Origin: Palsa-870 sp039935415
GTDB taxonomy: Bacteria; Chloroflexota; Dormibacteria; Dormibacterales; Dormibacteraceae
Direction: 5' to 3'
NCBI GenBank assembly: GCA_039935415.1
Contig: JBDTKH010000058.1
Coordinates: 1-64,000 of the forward strand
Length of the DNA: 64,000 bases
Numbering within the stretch: the first letter of the stretch is position 1; every line of letters starts with the position of its first letter. The position numbers were made by a program, and so were the translations under genes. The notes under the pieces were generated by a model, which worked only from the letters and a program-made list of their open reading frames with translations, did no database searches and was not told the DNA's origin. Below, one piece after another: positions 16,241-23,501 of this stretch.

Positions 16241-16987
16241 TTGAGCGTCCTGGACGTCCTGGCGATCCTGGCCGCCGGCCTGTTGGCCGGCGCCATCAAC
16301 ACGATCGTCGGCTCGGGATCGTTGTTGACATTTCCCGTCCTGCTCGCGGTCGGCTACTCGCCGGTTGTCGCGAATATCAGCAACACGGTTGGCATCTGGT
16401 TCGGCAGCGTCAGCGGCGTCGTCGGCTACCGCCGCGAGCTGGCCGGCCAGAAAGGCCGGATCGCGGGTCTCGTGGTGCCTTCCGCCGCAGGCGGGTTGGT
16501 GGGCGCGCTGCTCCTGCTCGCTCTGCCCGAGACGGTCTTCCATCTAGTAGTCCCTGCGCTGGTGCTGTTCGCGGTGGCCTTGGTAGTCGTCCAGGCTCGC
16601 CTCTCGCAGCTGCTCGGCGATCACCGCGACCACGCCTACAGCTCGCTGGCGCTGAAGATCGGCGTATTCCTGACCGCCATCTACGGGGGCTATTTCGGCG
16701 CCGCCCAGGGGGTCATCCTGGTCGGCCTCATGGGCGTCCTGATCAACGACGAACTCCAGCGGATCAACGCCCTCAAGAACGTCGTCGCGGCGATCGTCAA
16801 CGGTGTGGCCGCGCTCGCGTTCGTGTTGCTGGCCCACGTCGCTTGGGAAGCCGTGGTCCTGCTCGCGATCTCGAGCGTGGTCGGCGCCCAGCTGGGAGCC
16901 GCGGTGGGGCGGAGGCTTCCCGCGAACATCCTGAGAGGCGTGATCGTCGTCGCCGGGCTGGCTGCGGTGGTCAAGCTGCTCGCCTGA
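16241..16987 (+). CDS. TauE/SafE-family membrane permease (second copy)
   Basis: 248 residues with about 8 hydrophobic segments; INTIVGSGSLLTFPVLL and IYGGYFGAAQGVILV are the family repeats. It is clearly diverged from the copy at 14148-14975 and belongs to a different subgroup, so this is not a recent duplication. It starts at TTG 16241. Position directly after the CoA-transferase suggests cotranscription. It ends in a T-rich patch (16993-16998) before the acyl-CoA dehydrogenase promoter region. Confidence 0.9.
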   Translation: MSVLDVLAILAAGLLAGAINTIVGSGSLLTFPVLLAVGYSPVVANISNTVGIWFGSVSGVVGYRRELAGQKGRIAGLVVPSAAGGLVGALLLLALPETVFHLVVPALVLFAVALVVVQARLSQLLGDHRDHAYSSLALKIGVFLTAIYGGYFGAAQGVILVGLMGVLINDELQRINALKNVVAAIVNGVAALAFVLLAHVAWEAVVLLAISSVVGAQLGAAVGRRLPANILRGVIVVAGLAAVVKLLA

Positions 16988-17007
16988 GGTCATTTTTTCG
17001 TATCGGC

Positions 17008-17068
17008 TTGACACGATGACGCAGTGCGGCGTACCTTCCCGGTTTAGAAACCGGTACGTACGAGTACC
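17008..17068 (+). promoter_or_regulatory. Promoter with two palindromes, candidate TetR operator
   Basis: A perfect -35 TTGACA (17008-17013) is followed after 18 bases by TACCTT (17032-17037). Downstream are the palindromes CCGGTTT-AG-AAACCGG (17039-17054) and GGTAC-GTACGA-GTACC (17053-17068), overlapping by two bases, just where a repressor would block the promoter. The TetR gene ending this operon is the obvious candidate ligand-responsive repressor. Confidence 0.5.
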
Positions 17069-17099
17069 AAGGCGTCTTCCACAGGAGACATGATCGGAA

Positions 17100-18293
17100 A
17101 TGATTTCGTTTGAGCTGACCGACGAGCAGCGTGAGATCCGCGACTGGGTGCACAGCTTCGCCGAAAAGGAGATCCGCCCCGTCGCGCACGAGTACGACGA
17201 GAAAGAGGAGTTCCCCTGGCCGATCGTGAAGAAGGCAGCCGAGGTGGGGCTGTACGGCGTCGAGTTCCTCCAGCAGACATTCGGCGACAGCACTGGCATC
17301 ATGCCCGCCCTGGTCGCCGAGGAGCTCACATGGGGCTGCGCCGGCATCGCGCTGGCCATCCAGGGCACCGGCCTTCCGGTCGCCGCCATCTTCTCCCAGG
17401 GCACCCCGGAGCAGATCGCGACCTGGCTTCCGTTGTGCTTTGGCACTGTCGACAAACCGGCGGTTGGAGCTTTCGCCGTCACCGAGCCCGATGCCGGCTC
17501 TGACGTCTCCTCGATGAAGACGCGTGCCGTACGCAAGAACGGGGACTGGGTGATCAACGGGCAGAAGGTGTTCATCACCAACGGCGGCATCGCAGACGTG
17601 CACGTGGTCGTCGCAGCGGTCGAGCCGGAGCTGGGCACGCGCGGGCAGGCGAGCTTCGTCGTGGGTCCAGGCACGAAGGGCCTGCGCATGGGCAAGAAGG
17701 AAAAGAAGATGGGCATCCGGGCATCGCACACCGCCGAGGTGCTGCTCGAAGACTGCACGATCCCCGCGGAGAACGTGCTCGGCGGCACCGAGAAGCTTGA
17801 GGCGAAGCTCGCCCGTGCGCGTGAAGGCACGCACACGCGCTCGTCGGCTGCACTGAAGACGTTTGAGCTGACGCGTCCGATCGTGGGCGCGCAGACGCTC
17901 GGCATCGCGCGGGCCGCGTTCGAGTTTGCGCTGCAATACGCGAAGGAGCGCAAGCAGTTCGGCCGGACGCTGATCGAGAACGAGGCGATCGCCTTCATGC
18001 TCGCCGACATGGCCACCGAGATCGAGGCCACGCGCGCGCTGATCTGGCGGGCGCTGTGGGAAGGCCGCAACGGCGGTGAGTTCAAGAAGGCCGAGGGCTC
18101 GATGGCCAAGCTCAAGGCGGGAGAGGTTGCGGTCAAGGTCACCGAGCAGGCGATCCAGATCTGCGGCGGGTACGGCTACATCCGCGATTTTCCCGTCGAG
18201 AAGTGGCACCGCGATGCGAAGATCTACACGCTGTTCGAAGGTACGAGCGAGATCCAGCGGCTTGTGATTTCGCGGGCGCTCGCCCGGGACTAG
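17100..18293 (+). CDS. Acyl-CoA dehydrogenase
   Basis: 397 residues with the acyl-CoA dehydrogenase fold. It has the N-terminal helical domain, the FAD/substrate motif FAVTEPDAGSDVSSM and the beta domain (VFITNGGIADVHVV). In the C-terminal helices, YAKERKQFGR, QICGGYGY and the region of LFEGTSEIQ mark the FAD-binding and catalytic-base segments. It oxidises acyl-CoA to enoyl-CoA and passes electrons to ETF. Start ATG 17100 follows AGGAG. It is followed by a TetR regulator after one base, probably controlling this operon. Confidence 0.95.
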   Translation: MISFELTDEQREIRDWVHSFAEKEIRPVAHEYDEKEEFPWPIVKKAAEVGLYGVEFLQQTFGDSTGIMPALVAEELTWGCAGIALAIQGTGLPVAAIFSQGTPEQIATWLPLCFGTVDKPAVGAFAVTEPDAGSDVSSMKTRAVRKNGDWVINGQKVFITNGGIADVHVVVAAVEPELGTRGQASFVVGPGTKGLRMGKKEKKMGIRASHTAEVLLEDCTIPAENVLGGTEKLEAKLARAREGTHTRSSAALKTFELTRPIVGAQTLGIARAAFEFALQYAKERKQFGRTLIENEAIAFMLADMATEIEATRALIWRALWEGRNGGEFKKAEGSMAKLKAGEVAVKVTEQAIQICGGYGYIRDFPVEKWHRDAKIYTLFEGTSEIQRLVISRALARD

Positions 18294-18294
18294 C

Positions 18295-18900
18295 TTGGCC
18301 GTAGGCTCGCCGTCCGGCGCGCAGCAGCGCCGCGACGCGCGTGCGGAGCGGCGGCGACGGCGGATCGCAGATGCCGCGCTGACCCTGTTCGCCGAGCGTG
18401 GCTACAACGTGACGTCGGTCGAAGAGATCGTCGCCCTCGCCCGGGTTTCGAAGTCGGCGTTTTACGAGTTCTTCACGTCGAAGGAGGACTGCTTCCGCGA
18501 GCTCCTCGAGCAAGAAGGGGGCGCGCTGATCCGTGACGTGCTCGCCGCCGCCGCTTCCGGCCGCGACCACCACGAGAGGCTGCGGCGTGGCATCACCCGA
18601 TTCGTCCAGTCGTGCTTCGACCGCTCAGCCGTGGCCCGGGTGTTGATCGTCGAGTCGGTCGGCCTGAGCGCAGGCGTGGACCAGGTGCGGCACGAGCTGC
18701 AGGGGCGGTTTGCCGACGCCGTCGCGGAAGAGGTCCGCCACGCCATGCTCCACGATCCTTTCTATACGGACAAGGACCCGAGCGTCTTCGGGCGCGCGGT
18801 GGTCGGGGCGGTCAGTGACGCGGTCGGATATTTCCTGACCCATCCCGGCGTGGACGCAGAGGCGCTGGCGGAAAGCCTGTGCCGGATCTTTGCCCCGTAG
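18295..18900 (+). CDS. TetR/AcrR-family transcriptional regulator
   Basis: 201 residues: an N-terminal helix-turn-helix (RIADAALTLFAERGYNVTSV, then VSKSAFYEFFTSKEDCF) and a helical ligand-binding domain. It starts at TTG 18295, one base after the acyl-CoA dehydrogenase stop, so it is cotranscribed with it. The inducer is most likely an acyl-CoA by analogy with fatty-acid TetR regulators; this is inference. The palindromes at 17039-17068 are the best candidate operator. It converges with the MntP-like gene. Confidence 0.93.
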   Translation: MAVGSPSGAQQRRDARAERRRRRIADAALTLFAERGYNVTSVEEIVALARVSKSAFYEFFTSKEDCFRELLEQEGGALIRDVLAAAASGRDHHERLRRGITRFVQSCFDRSAVARVLIVESVGLSAGVDQVRHELQGRFADAVAEEVRHAMLHDPFYTDKDPSVFGRAVVGAVSDAVGYFLTHPGVDAEALAESLCRIFAP

Positions 18901-18903
18901 GAG

Positions 18904-19473
18904 TCAAAGCTTGGCGAGCCTGAGCACCAGCAGCACGATCGCCATCAGGATCAGCACCCCGCCTGCCAGCCACTCGGCCCGCTCCCGGGTCTCTTCTGCA
19001 AGTCGCCCGCCGAGCCGTAGCCCGATCTGCGTCGCGACGAAGGCCTGGACTCCGACCCAGATCACCGTGACCAGCACCGAGAGCCCGAGCAGTCCCGCGC
19101 TCAAGCCGATGGTCAGCTCGTCGAGGCTGATGCTGAGGCCCAGGCCGACGATCGCCACCCCGTGGGCTTGCGCAAGCAGGCCGAGCCGTCGGGCCTCGGT
19201 GCTATCGTCCCTGCCCGGCCGCAGCACGAGGAGGCCTGCGACGAACAGGACCAGGATGCCAAGGTAGCCGGCCCAGTCTCCGATCAGGCCGCCGGCAGCC
19301 CGACCGATCAGGATCCCCACGATCGGCATCCCCGACTCGAAAGCGGTGAAGACCAGGCTGACGCGAAGCCGGTCGCGTCCGACGAGCCCCGCCACGCCGA
19401 GCGCCGCCGCCAGCGCGAAGGTGTCAACCGCTAACGGCACGAGAAGACCGGCGGTGATCAGGATTTGCCTCAC
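18904..19473 (-). CDS. MntP-like manganese efflux family protein
   Basis: A 189-residue membrane protein with six hydrophobic segments. Two acidic membrane motifs, PLAVDTFALAAALG near the N-terminus and LSISLDELTIGLSAG in the middle, are the hallmark pair of the MntP (former DUF204) family. It is expected to export Mn2+ or a similar cation. It is divergent from the methyltransferase gene with only 11 bases between start codons, so the promoters must overlap the coding starts. Confidence 0.82.
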   Translation of the reverse strand: MRQILITAGLLVPLAVDTFALAAALGVAGLVGRDRLRVSLVFTAFESGMPIVGILIGRAAGGLIGDWAGYLGILVLFVAGLLVLRPGRDDSTEARRLGLLAQAHGVAIVGLGLSISLDELTIGLSAGLLGLSVLVTVIWVGVQAFVATQIGLRLGGRLAEETRERAEWLAGGVLILMAIVLLVLRLAKL

Positions 19474-19484
19474 GCTAAGCAGCA

Positions 19485-20099
19485 GTGTCGCAACTGGACA
19501 AGGTCAGGCGGGTCTACGATGCCGACCCGGCCGCCTACCACCGGGGTATGTCATTCCTCACCGAACGGCTGCTGGCGGGCCGGCGCAATAAGGTGGGGGA
19601 GAGCGTCAAGGGCCGGCTCCTCGACGTCGGCTTCGGCACCGGGCTCAGCCTGCCCCACTACCCGTCTTCGGTCGAGGTGATCGGGATCGACGCAAGCCTG
19701 GGGATGCTGCGTTACGCCCGCACCGAGGTCGACCGGCTCGGGAAACCCGCGGAGGTGCTGCAGATGGACGCCGAGCACCTGGCCTTCGCCGACCGGACCT
19801 TCGACTCGGTCGCGTTCAACCTCTGCCTGTGCACGATTCCCAACCCCGAGCGGGCGATCCGTGAGGCGATTCGGGTCGCCAGGCCCGGCGCGCCCATGAT
19901 CTTCCTGGAACACGTCCGCAGTCACGTCCTGCCCGTGGCGGTGCTCCAGGAGGTCATGAACCCGGTGCTCGTCGCGCTCCAGGGCGACCACTTCAACCGG
20001 CGCACGGCCGAGATCGTCGAGCGCTCGGGCGTCAAGGTGGTCTCCATCGATCGCTGGGCCCTTGGGTTCTTCAACCTGATCGCCGGCCAGGCGCCTTAA
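19485..20099 (+). CDS. Class I SAM-dependent methyltransferase
   Basis: 204 residues. Motif I is LLDVGFGTGLSLPHYP, followed by an acidic motif II (VIGIDAS), MDAEHLAFADRTFDSV and the post-motif FNLCLCTIPNPERAIREAIR. Overall it looks like the UbiE/phosphatidylethanolamine N-methyltransferase type, with a C-terminal region that may touch membrane lipid (WALGFFNLIAGQAP). Quinone or phospholipid methylation are both possible. It starts at GTG 19485. Confidence 0.85.
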   Translation: MSQLDKVRRVYDADPAAYHRGMSFLTERLLAGRRNKVGESVKGRLLDVGFGTGLSLPHYPSSVEVIGIDASLGMLRYARTEVDRLGKPAEVLQMDAEHLAFADRTFDSVAFNLCLCTIPNPERAIREAIRVARPGAPMIFLEHVRSHVLPVAVLQEVMNPVLVALQGDHFNRRTAEIVERSGVKVVSIDRWALGFFNLIAGQAP

Positions 20100-20108
20100 C
20101 AGTTCTGG

Positions 20109-20137
20109 TTGCGCCGCGAACACCTGTTCGCTATGAT
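20109..20137 (+). promoter_or_regulatory. SOS promoter: LexA box inside the 17-bp spacer
   Basis: TTGCGC (20109-20114), a 17-bp spacer containing GCGAAC-ACCT-GTTCGC (20116-20131), then TATGAT (20132-20137). The box is a perfect GAAC-N4-GTTC with two extra symmetric bases on each side. The layout is identical to the recA and LysM-gene promoters in this window. The -10 abuts the start region, so the transcript would be nearly leaderless. Confidence 0.85.
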
Positions 20138-20515
20138 GTGATGGCGAACATGCGTACTTTGAGCACCCAGGTCCGATTGAGGCGGCTGATCCGCACCTTC
20201 GCGGAGGCGCTCGAGCGACTGCGCTCCCAGGCGCCGGAGCGCGGCGTGACCGCTTCGCTCTCTGACAGGCTCATGGAGCTGTCAACCGAGGTGCGCGAGG
20301 CCTGGCGCCGGGAGAGCCTCGGCAGCCCGCAGGGCGGCCCGCTGGACAGCTACGTCCGCGACTCGGTGCGCAGCATGGAGCTGGCGATCGTGGGCCTCCA
20401 GCAGGCCGGAGCCGATCTCGAGCTGCTGCGCGCCGACTTCGAGGCGGCGGCGCTGCCGCTGGAAGTCTTCATGCGGGGCCTGGACGTCGAGCCGGCCCTG
20501 CAGCGCTCCGCCTAG
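20138..20515 (+). CDS. Small helical protein of unknown function under an SOS promoter
   Basis: 125 residues if read from GTG 20138. Since transcription should start near 20144, ATG 20150 (121 residues, MRTLSTQVRLRRLIRTF) is the more likely start. The sequence is basic at the N-terminus, rich in Leu, Arg and Glu, with no transmembrane segment or cysteine, and is probably all-helical. I recognise no family. The perfect LexA box in its promoter makes it a DNA-damage-inducible gene. It is followed by a 345-base gene-free stretch. Confidence 0.7.
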   Translation: MMANMRTLSTQVRLRRLIRTFAEALERLRSQAPERGVTASLSDRLMELSTEVREAWRRESLGSPQGGPLDSYVRDSVRSMELAIVGLQQAGADLELLRADFEAAALPLEVFMRGLDVEPALQRSA

Positions 20516-20860
20516 CCGGTTCCGAGCTCGTGCCCGAACGCAATTTGTAGCGAAGGCGATGCACTCACCGCGCCAGATCAGCCGAGCTCGGGCAGCGGCC
20601 GGCGCTCGATCCTAAGCTGTTTAGAACAGTCATTATCAACACCATAGAGCGCCGGCCGGCTTATGGCTGTAGGGTCGCTTCTCGTCCCTTCCCCGGCTTT
20701 GGGAGCTGGCCTACGGCGACAGGAGCGCGACTGCGCGGCAGAAGCGGGCTACGCGACCCGTCGGGTGCGGACCGGCGACGACCCCAAAGATCACGGCGAT
20801 CAACTACAGGAGGCCTCCTAGCGCGACGGCTGCCATGAGGGCTTCGCGCACCGGCCCAGT
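20516..20860. other. Gene-free 345-base stretch with strong nested inverted repeats
   Basis: No credible frame on either strand. CGGCCGGCGCTC (20596-20607) pairs with GAGCGCCGGCCG (20647-20658). The enclosed 39-base loop is AT-rich and contains its own CTGTT-TAG-AACAG hairpin (20617-20629). A second pairing, GGGTCGC (20672-20678) with GCGACCC (20753-20759), encloses about 75 bases, within which CGCTTCT and AGAAGCG can also pair. This may be a structured RNA or the remnant of a mobile element. I do not recognise tmRNA, SRP RNA, RNase P RNA or 6S RNA. Confidence 0.45.
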
Positions 20861-21085
20861 CTAGGACCGACCGAGGGCCCTCCGAAGCAGGGCGCCCTCG
20901 ACGCGGCCCTCAGCCACGACGCGGTCGTCGACCAGGACCACCGGGACGCGACAGTCGTAGATGGCGTGCAGAGCCTCGTTGGCGTCGACGTCGACGAGCT
21001 CAGGCTCGAGGCCCAGCTCGTGGAGGGCTTTTAGGGCGTCATCGCACAGGTGGCAGCCCTGCCGCGTGACCAGGACGAGGTGCAC
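20861..21085 (-). CDS. Glutaredoxin-like thioredoxin-fold protein
   Basis: 74 residues. It begins MHLVLVTRQGCHLCDDALK with a CxxC redox motif (Cys11, Cys14), has a VPVVLVDD cis-proline strand and ends in a short helix. This matches the small glutaredoxin-like (DUF836-type) family. The partner and substrate are unknown. Its gene lies 14 bases downstream of the LysM gene, in the same direction, so it may be read from the same SOS promoter. Confidence 0.85.
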   Translation of the reverse strand: MHLVLVTRQGCHLCDDALKALHELGLEPELVDVDANEALHAIYDCRVPVVLVDDRVVAEGRVEGALLRRALGRS

Positions 21086-21099
21086 ACGCCGAGCCTACG

Positions 21100-21405
21100 C
21101 TAGCCGGGCAGGTGCAGGGTCTCCCCCGCCTCGATCAGCGGGCTGTTGAGGCCGTTGGCACGCTCGATGTCCTGGACACGGGCGCGCACGTCGTCCGAGG
21201 GATACCGATGCGCCGCGATCGACCACAGCGTGTCGCCCTGCTGCACGACCACCGTCGAATCCGAGCTCGCGGAGCCACCGTGGGCCACCACGGCCAGCGC
21301 CAGGCTCACGGCGAGGGCGAGCAGCAGCACGGCCACCAGCCGGTGTATCGGCTGGATCCGCCGGCTGGACCGCAAGGGCCTGATCCCGTAACCTGTCGCG
21401 TACAT
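21100..21405 (-). CDS. TM-LysM protein divergent from lexA, YneA-like
   Basis: 101 residues: a short basic cytoplasmic head, one transmembrane segment (about 22-41), and an extracytoplasmic LysM domain (51-99, VVVQQGDTLWSIAAHRYPS). Size, topology and position divergent from lexA match Bacillus YneA, the SOS-induced cell-division suppressor. The role here is inferred from architecture and context, not from sequence identity. ATG 21405 lies 9 bases after the -10 TATTGT, so the mRNA is nearly leaderless. A longer frame upstream is noise across the promoter. Confidence 0.8.
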   Translation of the reverse strand: MYATGYGIRPLRSSRRIQPIHRLVAVLLLALAVSLALAVVAHGGSASSDSTVVVQQGDTLWSIAAHRYPSDDVRARVQDIERANGLNSPLIEAGETLHLPG

Positions 21406-21414
21406 CTGTTCGCC

Positions 21415-21443
21415 ACAATAGCGAACAGGCGTTTGGTTGTCAA
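21415..21443 (-). promoter_or_regulatory. Promoter of the YneA-like gene with a LexA box
   Basis: Read on the minus strand: TTGACA (21443-21438), 17-bp spacer, TATTGT (21420-21415). The spacer holds AAAC-GCCT-GTTC, a one-mismatch LexA box. A perfect inverted repeat CTGTTCGC/GCGAACAG with a 7-base centre also spans 21406-21428 over the -10 and start. Confidence 0.8.
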
Positions 21444-21449
21444 GGGATC

Positions 21450-21488
21450 GAACAAAGGTTTGCACTCGACGGGAAATGCTGCTAGCAT
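21450..21488 (+). promoter_or_regulatory. lexA promoter with autoregulatory box
   Basis: TTGCAC (21460-21465), an exact 17-bp spacer and TAGCAT (21483-21488) form a plausible promoter 44 bases before the lexA start. GAAC-AAAG-GTTT (21450-21461) overlaps the -35, as expected for LexA autorepression. Confidence 0.65.
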
Positions 21489-21531
21489 CCACTTCCAACG
21501 TCCCCACCACGCGTTGGAGAAGAACACGAAA

Positions 21532-22146
21532 TTGAACGAACAACTGACCGAGCGGCAGACCAAGATCCTCGACTACATCAGGAGAGTGACCCGCGCCCGG
21601 AGCTATCCCCCGAGCGTTCGGGAGATCGGCGAGGCAGTCGGCTTGAGCTCGAGCTCGACAGTGCACAACCACCTCAACCAGCTCGAGCGCCGCGGGCTGA
21701 TCAAGAGAGATCCCAGCAAGTCCCGCACGGTGCAGCTGGTCCAGGACGCCGCCTCGGACAACCAGCGGCGGAACGCGGTCTCAGTCCCGGTCATCGGCAA
21801 CGTGGCGGCCGGCGCCCCCATCCTCGCCGAGCAGAACATCGAAGACCACGTTTTGCTGTCACCCGAGCTCGCCCAGGAAGGTAACTTCCTGCTCCGCGTC
21901 CGCGGTGACAGCATGATCAACGCCGGCATCCTCGACGGCGACCTGGTCCTGGTCAAACCGCAGCAGGAGGCCACGAACGGCACGATCGTCGTCGCCCTGG
22001 TCGACGGTGACGCCACCGTCAAGCGGTTCGAGCGGGGCAACGGCCACGTCAAGCTGATCCCGGAGAACCCGGCTTACGAACCGATCGTGACGACCAACGT
22101 GAGCCTGGTCGGCGTCGTCCGCGGGGTGATCAGACTCTTCCGCTAG
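21532..22146 (+). CDS. lexA: SOS repressor LexA
   Basis: 204 residues. A winged-helix DNA-binding domain (1-70; YPPSVREIGEAVGLSS, STVHNHLNQLERRG) is joined to a self-cleaving peptidase domain with the Ala93-Gly94 cleavage site (NVAAGAPI), nucleophile Ser127 (RGDSMINAG) and base Lys164. RecA filaments trigger its autoproteolysis. It starts at TTG 21532 with GGAGAA ten bases upstream; TTG 21514 is possible. Its 3' end overlaps the 3' end of the convergent hflX by 17 bases. Confidence 0.96.
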   Translation: MNEQLTERQTKILDYIRRVTRARSYPPSVREIGEAVGLSSSSTVHNHLNQLERRGLIKRDPSKSRTVQLVQDAASDNQRRNAVSVPVIGNVAAGAPILAEQNIEDHVLLSPELAQEGNFLLRVRGDSMINAGILDGDLVLVKPQQEATNGTIVVALVDGDATVKRFERGNGHVKLIPENPAYEPIVTTNVSLVGVVRGVIRLFR

Positions 22147-23473
22147 CCCTGCGCGACCTCGAGGGCAACACTCGTAAGGAGAACTCCTCGAATCTCCCGG
22201 AGGCGTGACGGGGCGCCCAGCCCCAGGCCTTGGTCCCGCCGTCGACGTATTCGGTCCGCTCCACCCCACCGATGCGGCGGAGGGCCGCGAGCACGCTCTC
22301 GCTGCCGTACGGCACCAGGATCTCGAGGCTGACGGTGTCGCCTCGGCTGGCCTGGTCCACGGCCTCGAGGAGTTGGGTCAGGCCTGTGCGCTTGGCGGCC
22401 GAGATCGGCACCGCGCCCGGGTAGGGGCCCGACAGCGCTGCGATCGCACGCCGACGGCTGGCCGGCCCAAGCAGGTCAACCTTGTTGAGGGCCACCACCC
22501 TCGGCTTGTCACCAGCGCCGAGGTCGGAGAGCACCTGCTCCACCGTTGCCGCCTGTTCCTCCGCACTCGGCGAGCTGGCGTCCACGACCTCCAGGATCAG
22601 GTCCGCCTCAGTCACCTCTTCGAGCGTGGCCCTGAAGGCCGCCACCAGGTCTGTGGGCAGCTTCTGGATGAAGCCCACGGTGTCGGTCAACAGGAGCTCA
22701 CGACCCGCAGGCAGCTCGAGCTTGCGCGTGGTGGGATCCAGGGTCGCGAATAGCTTTTGCTCGGCGCGGACGCCGGCACCTGTCAAGACGTTCAACAGCG
22801 TCGACTTCCCCGCGTTCGTGTACCCGACGATGGCCGCCGTCTCCAGCGCCGCCCGGCGCCGTCCCGCGCGCTGCTCGCGGCGCTGCGTGCGCACCTGCTC
22901 GATCTCGCGGTCGAGGTCGCGCAACCGCTTGCGGATCCGGCGTCGCTCGACCTCGATCTGCTGCTCGCCAAACCCACCCCGCGCGCCGACGCCACCTCGC
23001 CGCCCGCCCACCTGGCGGTCGTAGGCATAGGCGCCGATCAGCCGTGGCAGCAGGTGATGAAGTCGCGCCGCCTCGACCTGCAGCCGTCCTTCATGGGTGC
23101 GCGCGTGCTGCGCAAAGATTTCCAGGATCACTTCGGTGCGGTCGAGCACCCGCGTTTTTAGGGCGAGCTCTAGGTTGCGCTGCTGCCTAGGGCTCAGGTC
23201 TTCGTTGCAGATGATCACGTCGAAGCCGCCTTCGAGCTTCATCTCACGCAGCTCGTCGACTTTGCCCATTCCTATGAAGTGGGCCGGGTCTACCGAACTG
23301 CGGCGCTGCACGTCGGAGCCGACGACGTCCGTGCCGGCAGTACGCGCCAGGTCGTTCAGCTCGGTCATCTGGTCTCGCACCGTTTCCGGTTTCGTTCCCT
23401 GGAGCAAAACACCGATGAGATAGGCCCGCTCACGCGGTGGCCTGGTCGCAAAAAGGGGTCCCCGCAAACTCAC
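22130..23473 (-). CDS. hflX: GTPase HflX
   Basis: 447 residues. The N-terminal HflX nucleotide-binding-like domain has the GMGKVDEL and FDVIICNEDLSPRQQRNLE motifs. A coiled-coil linker follows, then a TrmE-Era-EngA-type GTPase domain (P-loop GYTNAGKST, DTVGFIQKLP, NKVD). HflX splits stalled or hibernating ribosomes under stress. It starts at GTG 23473. It lies 28 bases downstream of dapL in the same direction. Confidence 0.96.
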   Translation of the reverse strand: MSLRGPLFATRPPRERAYLIGVLLQGTKPETVRDQMTELNDLARTAGTDVVGSDVQRRSSVDPAHFIGMGKVDELREMKLEGGFDVIICNEDLSPRQQRNLELALKTRVLDRTEVILEIFAQHARTHEGRLQVEAARLHHLLPRLIGAYAYDRQVGGRRGGVGARGGFGEQQIEVERRRIRKRLRDLDREIEQVRTQRREQRAGRRRAALETAAIVGYTNAGKSTLLNVLTGAGVRAEQKLFATLDPTTRKLELPAGRELLLTDTVGFIQKLPTDLVAAFRATLEEVTEADLILEVVDASSPSAEEQAATVEQVLSDLGAGDKPRVVALNKVDLLGPASRRRAIAALSGPYPGAVPISAAKRTGLTQLLEAVDQASRGDTVSLEILVPYGSESVLAALRRIGGVERTEYVDGGTKAWGWAPRHASGRFEEFSLRVLPSRSRRASGRV

Positions 23474-23501
23474 CGCGAAGCCTCTGAGTTTGTGGGGATA
23501 T

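Noticed and set aside
20596..20658. Palindrome considered as an integron attC or a dif site
   Set aside because: There are no RYYYAAC/GTTRRRY core sites, no XerC/D-like 11-6-11 arms and no integrase nearby.
21112..21531. Long N-terminal extension of LexA (344-codon frame)
   Set aside because: It is antisense to the LysM gene and crosses the divergent promoters; LexA from TTG 21532 has the usual length.
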